Positions 55,105 through 60,731 of a DNA stretch of 64,000 nucleotides are shown here, one piece after another. The stretch's first letter is position 1; each line of letters begins with the position of its first letter. Below the pieces are notes generated by a model. It saw only the letters and a list, made by a program, of their open reading frames with translations. It had not been told where the DNA came from and made no database searches. The position numbers and the translations under genes are program-made. The stretch is from Candidatus Hydrogenedentota bacterium (GTDB taxonomy: Bacteria > Hydrogenedentota > Hydrogenedentia > Hydrogenedentales > JAEUWI01), in the NCBI GenBank assembly GCA_016182605.1, contig JACPGE010000106.1, positions 105,064 through 169,063 of the forward strand, read 5' to 3'.

Positions 55105-55126
55105 CTACCTAACGTTCGTTAGGTAG
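55105..55126 (-). promoter_or_regulatory. TetR-type operator palindrome in the fadN promoter
   Basis: CTACCTAACG (55105-55114) and CGTTAGGTAG (55117-55126) are perfect 10-bp arms around a central TT. It lies just downstream of the predicted -10 element (55136-55141), so a bound repressor would block transcription. Such palindromes are typical of TetR-family regulators, which control fad genes in several bacteria (for example FadR of B. subtilis). The regulator gene is not in the window. Confidence 0.7.
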
Positions 55127-55135
55127 AGATCGATT

Positions 55136-55164
55136 ATCCTACACCCTATTCCCTGCCCCGTCAA
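55136..55164 (-). promoter_or_regulatory. Sigma70 promoter of fadNA
   Basis: On the minus strand TTGACG (plus CGTCAA, 55159-55164) and TAGGAT (plus ATCCTA, 55136-55141) are spaced by exactly 17 bp. Confidence 0.65.
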
Positions 55165-55483
55165 GTTTGGGGGGCCTGATCCTTTTTAGAGTGAAGACGT
55201 TTGGCGTTGTGCTTTTCGCTTAGCGGAGGACCAAGGCCTATCTAAAGCACCATAGGTTAAGACATATGTAATTCCTTGCTGCAACATCTCTTATTCCCAT
55301 AGCAATCCTATGTGTCTCCATCTAAACAAGCCCTTTTAATACTCCAGTTAAGCACTTGACTGGAAGGAACAGCACGCTTTGGGGATCGGAGTGGGGAATT
55401 TCGGTGGAGTAGTGAAGGCGACCCAACAGCTTAAAATTGGGCCAGATCAGTGGAAACCGCTCTGGCTTGGACCATGAGAGCAA
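55165..55483. other. A+T-richer gene-free stretch at the island edge
   Basis: About 320 bp between the fadN promoter and the ABC-3C ATPase stop have no supported ORF. From about 55180 the base composition becomes visibly A+T-richer, continuing through the three-gene island. No direct repeat, tRNA or integrase gene marks a clear insertion boundary. Confidence 0.45.
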
Positions 55484-57217
55484 TCATTCGTCATATTCCA
55501 ACTCGACAGTTTCACCTAGCAGTTTGCCCTCGTTCGAATCATCAGTAAGTTCTAGTACAACATGAGCCGCAATGAATTCGCGACAGTCCCCAGAAAGGCT
55601 AGTCAATTGATTCTGATTGATGCTTGCAATGTATTGCAATTGCGAGGCTTCTGTAAACTTGTCCTTCACAATGTTGAATAGGACGTCGCTGTGTACCTCG
55701 TCTATATCGCTGAATAATCGGCTATCATGAAATACGAAATGCATCGAATGGTTATGCCCAACCGTGAGCAGGGTCAAATCATAACAAAATAGCTTCACGC
55801 TGTTTATGCCATCCGATGAGTCCGACTGTATCTTTGCTTCTATTTGAAAGCGAATTTGATTTTCGCCTTTATTTGAAGTCACTGTCACACCTGCAGATGC
55901 AGAGGGATAAAATCGTTTGGCAAGCGCCCGAAAAGACTCCATCACTCGCTCAATTTTGGGCTTAACCTGCTCTAAGTAGTCAGCGGCTTCTTGGACTTGT
56001 GAGAGCATCTCCCTTTTCAGGGAAGTTTTCTTCGAATCATAGTCATGTTGTAGCTTTTCAAAAGCTTGAATTTTTTCCCGTTGGTACTGCAAGTCAGTTA
56101 GTCGGCTGCTCATTTTTACGAACACGTCAAGCGCCTGATGTGTATCAAGATACTTCAGCACGTTATCAAATTCCCTCTTTAGAGCCGATGATTTCTCCTC
56201 CAGCCGCTTTATGTCGTCGAGAATGGTACGCTTCTGTATCTCAAGTCGCCTAACTCTATTGGTGGTTAAATCATTGTAGAACTTCTCGAGTTCTGACAAT
56301 TGGCGCTCTACATCTGCTTGAAACACAACTCTTGATTCATCGTAGATTCTTTGAATATCTGCTCGCTTCAGATCAGGAGTAATTTTTGAGCTTCGATCTA
56401 TGTTGTCGACGCTTATCCGCTTGAGGAGGAGTTCGTTCTGTAGACTGTCAAGAGTTCTCTTGATGTTGTCTGCGGAAGCCTTCACCTGATAGTAGTCATC
56501 CGCAATCTCAAATTTTTGAAGGTCCCATTCGAGACTCGTGATCTGATCGTTAAGATCCGCAATTGCCAATGTGGAATCTCTATGCCCCTCAAAGAACTGC
56601 CTTAGAATTGGGTCCTTCTTTACGCTCTCGTGAAGCTTCCTAACTTCTTCAAATTCGGTTTTTACATGCATCTTTGCTTGTGCCAAGCCAACGTCCAGCC
56701 CCAATAGAAACGCATTATAAAGTTGTACGAAATATGGCTTGGCGTCCCTTACTGGCTGATCATAGCTTAAATACGATTTTCTTGAAGGCCTCAGAAAATA
56801 GGGGAGAAGAGCCCTGAAGCTGATCCCTCCAACTTCTGGGGGGATGTCGAAACACAATCCCTCGATATACGTATTAAAAGCCTTCAATCCAAGCTCTTGG
56901 CCATCGAATTGAATGGTTTCAGGTGCACTTGTACGCCTTACAATCTCCAAATCGCGGTTCTCGATTTCCAAGGTCAAGATGAAGGACCAATTTGGAAGAC
57001 CTTCTCTAAGAGCTTTGGAAATTCCTGTCGATGACTTCGCGCCGAGGCAGTAATCTATTAGTGCGACTATCAGAGACTTTCCAACGCCATTATATGTTTT
57101 GCTTTTGTCGTGCTGTTCAGGGTGGGCCTGCTTCGCGAGAATAAAGCTGGGTCCAGAGCGATTGAAATTTACAGTCTTGAAGCTAGGCTCGCTAGCTGCC
57201 AAAGAAATCAAGCGCAT
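55484..57217 (-). CDS. ABC-3C system coiled-coil ABC ATPase (DUF2326 type)
   Basis: The protein has 577 aa. It is an SMC/Rad50-like ATPase: Walker A KTYNGVGKSLIVALIDYCLG (K47), a long coiled-coil region about 180-440 (for example LNDQITSLEWDLQKFE, ILDDIKRLEEKSSALKREFD), and the C-terminal ATPase half with MHFVFHDSRLFSDIDEVHSD, the DUF2326 Walker B segment (D498), where the usual following Glu is Ser. DUF2326 ATPases are part of the ABC three-component (ABC-3C) systems described computationally as biological-conflict systems. The gene overlaps the middle component by 10 nt and ends the operon. Base composition is far more A+T-rich than in flanking genes, suggesting horizontal transfer. No membrane segment is visible, so it is cytoplasmic. 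Confidence 0.88.
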   Translation of the reverse strand: MRLISLAASEPSFKTVNFNRSGPSFILAKQAHPEQHDKSKTYNGVGKSLIVALIDYCLGAKSSTGISKALREGLPNWSFILTLEIENRDLEIVRRTSAPETIQFDGQELGLKAFNTYIEGLCFDIPPEVGGISFRALLPYFLRPSRKSYLSYDQPVRDAKPYFVQLYNAFLLGLDVGLAQAKMHVKTEFEEVRKLHESVKKDPILRQFFEGHRDSTLAIADLNDQITSLEWDLQKFEIADDYYQVKASADNIKRTLDSLQNELLLKRISVDNIDRSSKITPDLKRADIQRIYDESRVVFQADVERQLSELEKFYNDLTTNRVRRLEIQKRTILDDIKRLEEKSSALKREFDNVLKYLDTHQALDVFVKMSSRLTDLQYQREKIQAFEKLQHDYDSKKTSLKREMLSQVQEAADYLEQVKPKIERVMESFRALAKRFYPSASAGVTVTSNKGENQIRFQIEAKIQSDSSDGINSVKLFCYDLTLLTVGHNHSMHFVFHDSRLFSDIDEVHSDVLFNIVKDKFTEASQLQYIASINQNQLTSLSGDCREFIAAHVVLELTDDSNEGKLLGETVELEYDE

Positions 57218-57450
57218 TTCGAAATCACCCCATCGTTCTCTGCGATACAGCCAATTCCGTAGAGGAATAAAAGAGTCATGACAAGATTATCGAGACTTTG
57301 CTTTCCCCAATATTTTTCGCATTCGTGCGCCTCTAAGTAACACTCCCAAAGCTCGTCAATCGTTTTCGGTGACTCAAGCCGAGACAGTACGAACGCGCCA
57401 AGTCCCATTAGAGATTGGGAGAAGTTGATATGTTTAGTTGGCAGTATCAT
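57208..57450 (-). CDS. ABC-3C middle component (MC6-like)
   Basis: The protein has 80 aa from ATG 57450, which overlaps the effector stop as ATGA; a longer reading from 57561 is out of register with this coupling. The sequence MILPTKHINFSQSLMGLGAF, then LSRLESPKTIDELWECYLEA and LDNLVMTLLFLYGIGCIAEN matches the small winged-helix-like middle component of ABC-3C systems (L-P-x-K-x-I...L-x-x-A-L-x-x-L-Y-x-x-G pattern). Middle components are thought to bridge the ATPase and the effector. It is the central gene of three overlapping genes. Its size (about 80 aa) fits the family. Confidence 0.8.
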   Translation of the reverse strand: MILPTKHINFSQSLMGLGAFVLSRLESPKTIDELWECYLEAHECEKYWGKQSLDNLVMTLLFLYGIGCIAENDGVISKCA

Positions 57451-58337
57451 TCGGATTCCTCGAAAATGTCGCATGTTTCGAAGTATTTTGCCATAATGAC
57501 GATTGACGCCATTTGGTAGCTCAAACCAGGTTTCGGGCATATGGATTCGACCATGTTCCAAAACAACTCATCGCCGGAGAGATTCTGGGCACAACTAAAA
57601 TAGAGCTCACGCAGCTTGTCCTTAACTTCTTCTGCGAAGAAATTACCTTGGTTCTCCAAATAGGCATCCAACAACCCGAGCTGAAAAGAACCATGATTGA
57701 GATATTTCGCTGCATTTTCGCCTAAATCATTGAATTTTACTTTTACATCCCAATCGGGATATCTATTGGAGCTGTCGGGCACCCGTGGAAGCGATTGTCC
57801 CAGAATATAATGCAAAGTCTCTCCTAGCGCCGAATAGTCAAGCTGGGTGCTGGCAGGATCAAATGAACCGACAAGCATGTAGATTTGATCGTCCGCTAAA
57901 TCGAAAAGCAGATTCTCCAAATCTTTGGCAGTCTTAAAGCCCGAACTCTTCAAGCCGTGATTCTGCCGAATGGATTCAAGGGATTTCTCGCAGTCCGCGT
58001 TAACGCCTTTGTACTTGTCATTGACGACGAAATAGAACTCGTTTATAGGTGACCACTGTTTTATGAGGCCGGTAAAGTCAGCCTCAAGCTTTGAAACTAC
58101 ATCAGGGTAACTCTTTTGGATGTTTTCGGGCGCATACACCTGGTAGTAGATACCCCTCGATTTGATGTACCCGTCGTTCTTTCGGTCGCCAATCTTGCCC
58201 CAAGGCTTTATTGATCGAAATTCCGGCTCCGCGTAGTTCATGATTAGTGTGAACAGGTCTTCGAACGCCTGTCCATCCGATTCAAATACCTTAAGCTTAA
58301 ATAACCTCCTGCAGAGTGCTCGCTCGTTCTTTTCCAT
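57447..58337 (-). CDS. ABC-3C effector: nuclease-fold N-terminus plus ABC-3C C-terminal domain
   Basis: The protein has 296 aa and is the first gene of the operon. The N-terminal part looks like a diverged PD-(D/E)xK restriction-endonuclease fold: AFEDLFTLIMNYAEPEFRSI (E26), KPWGKIGDRKNDGYI (D51, D55) and GIYYQVYAPE, where the usual (D/E)xK is QVY, so the catalytic lysine is missing or moved. The C-terminal 100 residues match the ABC-3C C-terminal domain: DWDVKVKFNDLGENAAKYLN, FFAEEVKDKLRELYFSCAQN and the closing IVIMAKYFETCDIFEESE, with the CDIFE end typical of the family. It is predicted to be the toxin/effector arm released when the ATPase senses invading nucleic acid. The nuclease assignment is inference; the CTD assignment is firmer. 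Confidence 0.82.
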   Translation of the reverse strand: MEKNERALCRRLFKLKVFESDGQAFEDLFTLIMNYAEPEFRSIKPWGKIGDRKNDGYIKSRGIYYQVYAPENIQKSYPDVVSKLEADFTGLIKQWSPINEFYFVVNDKYKGVNADCEKSLESIRQNHGLKSSGFKTAKDLENLLFDLADDQIYMLVGSFDPASTQLDYSALGETLHYILGQSLPRVPDSSNRYPDWDVKVKFNDLGENAAKYLNHGSFQLGLLDAYLENQGNFFAEEVKDKLRELYFSCAQNLSGDELFWNMVESICPKPGLSYQMASIVIMAKYFETCDIFEESE

Positions 58338-58391
58338 TCGGCATTTACCCCACGACTAAAGCCTTTGATTCGATTGACTTCGATTCGCATA

Positions 58392-58397
58392 AGTATA
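58392..58397 (-). promoter_or_regulatory. Possible -10 element of the ABC-3C operon
   Basis: TATACT on the minus strand (AGTATA on plus) lies 55 nt before the effector start. No good -35 is seen at 17 bp. Confidence 0.3.
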
Positions 58398-58474
58398 CTC
58401 TGGATCTGCCCGATTTCACGAATATCCTTGTAGCATTCGCCTTGATCCAAGAAATTAGCTATCCCCTCTCTCCA

Positions 58475-59548
58475 CTACAGCTTCTTTTCGAAATCGGGCT
58501 CGATGCCGACGCGGAAGTTCACTCCCGTGACCGCGCCTTTTTCGTCCTGCACGAAGGTCAACGTCCCGTCGAAGGTCTCGAATACGAACTCGGTCTCGGA
58601 TTGGGGGAAGAGGGGCCACTCCTGCTTGTCGCGGATGGCGGCGAGGAGCTGGTTGCCCTCGCGGCGAATGACGATGAAGGGGACCTCCTTCTTCTCGTCG
58701 TCCGGGTCGATGGTCTCGTAGGCGCCGGTGAAGCGGTCAAGCTGATCTGTGCTGAGCTCCACTTTGGCTTCGCGGGTCTTCATCTTGATCTTCTTGAGGT
58801 GCTCGCGCTGGGGGAGCGGGCGGATCCAGATGTTACGGAAGCGCACGGGGCTGTCGTGATCCTGAAGCTTGATGGACATGGCGTCGGCGTGTTTCTCGTA
58901 CGGCTTCTGCTGCAGCCAGCCCGTGGGGCCCGTGAGGGCGACGTTGTCCTGGACCAGGACGCCGTTGAGGAAGGCGGTAATGCGCGCGGGACGCTTCACG
59001 GCGCCGTCCTTTTTGAAGCGGGGGGCACGGAAGACGATATCGTAGGTCTGCCATTCGCCGGGGGGGCGCGTGGCGTTGACCTGGGGCGGGAATTGGGCGT
59101 AGACCGAGCCCGCGTGCCCGTCGGAATACGTGCGGTTCTGGTAGGAGTCGAGGACCTGGATCTCGTATTTCTCCATGAAAAAGATGCCGCTGTTGCCCCG
59201 ATCCTGATCAATCTTGCCGGCCGGGTCTGCAGGAGAGGCCCATTCAATGTGGAGCTGGCAATCGCCGAATTCCTGCTTCGTGAAAATGTCGTCCGCACCC
59301 GCCACAGTCTCCATGTAGCCGTCGGCGACTTTCCACGCGGCAGGCCCGCCCTCTTTGGTGCGCCACGCATCAAGGTTCGTGCCGTCGAAAAGCACGATGG
59401 CATCGGCGGGGGGCGAACCGTTCTGGCCCGGCGTTACGACAGGGGCCTCTGCGCGCTCCATGTCGTGAATGCGGTAGCCCGAGTTGGTCTGGGCCTGTAC
59501 GGCGAGCGCCGCGAAAGTGATCGTCATGAGGAGGATGGCGCTGCGCAT
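58475..59548 (-). CDS. DUF1080 (3-keto-disaccharide hydrolase) protein with DUF3471-like C-terminus
   Basis: The 357-aa protein has a Sec signal (MRSAILLMTITFAALAVQAQ). Residues about 45-245 are the DUF1080/3-keto-disaccharide hydrolase beta-sandwich: AIVLFDGTNLDAWRTKEGG, WKVADGYMETVAGADDIFTK, DRGNSGIFFMEKYEIQVLDS and GEWQTYDIVFRAPRFKKDGA, then HDSPVRFRNIWIRPL. Members hydrolyse 3-keto-glycosides made by Gfo/Idh oxidoreductases. Residues about 265-355 look like a DUF3471 domain (LDRFTGAYETIDPDDEKKEV, then FPQSETEFVFETFDGTLTFV). The Gfo/Idh gene at 21458 may act in the same pathway, though far away. The gene marks the return to high G+C after the ABC-3C island. Confidence 0.9.
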   Translation of the reverse strand: MRSAILLMTITFAALAVQAQTNSGYRIHDMERAEAPVVTPGQNGSPPADAIVLFDGTNLDAWRTKEGGPAAWKVADGYMETVAGADDIFTKQEFGDCQLHIEWASPADPAGKIDQDRGNSGIFFMEKYEIQVLDSYQNRTYSDGHAGSVYAQFPPQVNATRPPGEWQTYDIVFRAPRFKKDGAVKRPARITAFLNGVLVQDNVALTGPTGWLQQKPYEKHADAMSIKLQDHDSPVRFRNIWIRPLPQREHLKKIKMKTREAKVELSTDQLDRFTGAYETIDPDDEKKEVPFIVIRREGNQLLAAIRDKQEWPLFPQSETEFVFETFDGTLTFVQDEKGAVTGVNFRVGIEPDFEKKL

Positions 59549-59596
59549 GGGAATTCTCCATTTTTCCGGGTCCGTGGGGCTTCGTTGAACACCCTA

Positions 59597-59869
59597 CTAT
59601 AGCACGAGACGGCAGGCGCGAACGTACTGGAAGCGCTCCACATGCTGGTCCCCATTCCGGCCCATATAGACCGCCCCGGCACCGTGTATGAGCTGATAGT
59701 AGGTCGTCTCCCAGCGAAAAAGATCGGCGTGGCAGGATTCGACGCTCGCGCCCCCGAGCACGGCGATGACCTCCTCTACGAAAACTCCTGCTGCACCTGA
59801 ACACAGATTGACGTGGCAGGAAGTAGACTGAAAGGCAAGTCCGCCCGGCGCAAAGTGTCGCCGGGCGGA
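59597..59869 (-). pseudogene. Probable C-terminal remnant of a lost gene
   Basis: An open frame without a good start ends at TAG 59597-59599. Its C-terminal part reads like real protein: VFVEEVIAVLGGASVESCHA, DLFRWETTYYQLIHGAGAVY, then MGRNGDQHVERFQYVRACRL and VL. The frame opens after a TGA at 59870-59872 inside a terminator-like hairpin, so the N-terminus is missing. I do not recognise the family. It lies in the 347-bp gap between the DUF1080 gene and the lipoprotein gene. Confidence 0.35.
59841..59868 (-). terminator. Terminator-like hairpin after the STN lipoprotein gene
   Basis: A perfect 10-bp stem, CCGCCCGGCG (59841-59850) with CGCCGGGCGG (59859-59868), loop CAAAGTGT, is followed on the minus strand by ACTTGCCTTTCAG. 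It lies 28 nt after the stop at 59896. Confidence 0.55.
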
Positions 59870-59895
59870 TCAAAATTGCATTGCCGATAAGACGG

Positions 59896-60645
59896 TTATG
59901 AGGGGTTGCCGCTACGAACGACAACTGTACGCTGGCCCGCATCATAGGTCCATGCCAAACCGCGGGAAGTCAATATCGCATCTAGGTCCTCGCTCAGCGT
60001 ACGTTCCACGCCAAGTTCATAAGGAACGAGGGTAGCACGGGGATCGGGGACGGTCGGATCCAGCTTAACGGTGGCATATGGGTACAACGCAGCCCAATCC
60101 GCCAGCGTCAGTTCCTCAATTCCCCTGCTCCCACGTCCAAGTCGCCGTTCATCCAGTTCATAGATGCGGCCTTCTTCACGGGAAAACCCATCAGGCTGAC
60201 CGGCTGTTTCGATGTTGCGTACGACAAGACTGCGTTCTGACGCCACGTATTCCCATTGCAGCCCCCGGGCCTGAAAGAGGGAGCCGAGCGCCCGCCCCAT
60301 AGGCACGCGATGACATCCGTAGTGATCGACCTGCATGGATTCCGGGGACTCCACACTGACGTCAAAGCGGATGGGGAGATAGGTACAATTCAGATATTGT
60401 ACTACCTCCGCCAAGGACGCGTTGTCAAACTGGAGATTGACTTCGTCGGAAAGCGCTTGATTAATACCCCAGCGGCCCATTGGCGCCACCGAAGCCGTGC
60501 CGGGTTCTTTCAAGGCATGTTTCCCGACCGTGGGCCCGGTAGCACAACCGGCAACAATACAGAGCAAAGCAACGGGAAAAATGACTCGAATTGACGTTGT
60601 TCTTACAAGCATTCGGGATATCCTTATCACGTTCGATCTTTTCAA
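59896..60645 (-). CDS. Lipoprotein with two secretin/TonB short N-terminal (STN)-like modules
   Basis: The protein has 249 aa. The signal VIFPVALLCIVAGC has a lipobox with cysteine 34. Two similar modules follow: LQFDNASLAEVVQYLNCTYL with RGLQWEYVASERSLVVRN, and LGVERTLSEDLDAILTSRGL with AWTYDAGQRTVVVRSG. Both end in an L-x-W-x-Y...R-x-V-V-R pattern like the STN domain of secretins and TonB receptors. No secretin pore is attached. It may bind a partner of an export or signalling complex in the periplasm. ATG 60612 is an alternative start. Function is otherwise unknown. Confidence 0.75.
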   Translation of the reverse strand: MKRSNVIRISRMLVRTTSIRVIFPVALLCIVAGCATGPTVGKHALKEPGTASVAPMGRWGINQALSDEVNLQFDNASLAEVVQYLNCTYLPIRFDVSVESPESMQVDHYGCHRVPMGRALGSLFQARGLQWEYVASERSLVVRNIETAGQPDGFSREEGRIYELDERRLGRGSRGIEELTLADWAALYPYATVKLDPTVPDPRATLVPYELGVERTLSEDLDAILTSRGLAWTYDAGQRTVVVRSGNPS

Positions 60646-60731
60646 TCACCAAGTTGGTTCTATCCGGCACTCCACCAATAGTCAATACATCATTGCTGAA
60701 AATGGTTCCCTAGGCCGAAAAGTTCTCATGA

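Noticed and set aside
57451..57561. N-terminal extension of the ABC-3C middle component
   Set aside because: The ATGA overlap at 57447-57450 and family length favour the 80-aa form; the extension overlaps the effector gene in another frame.
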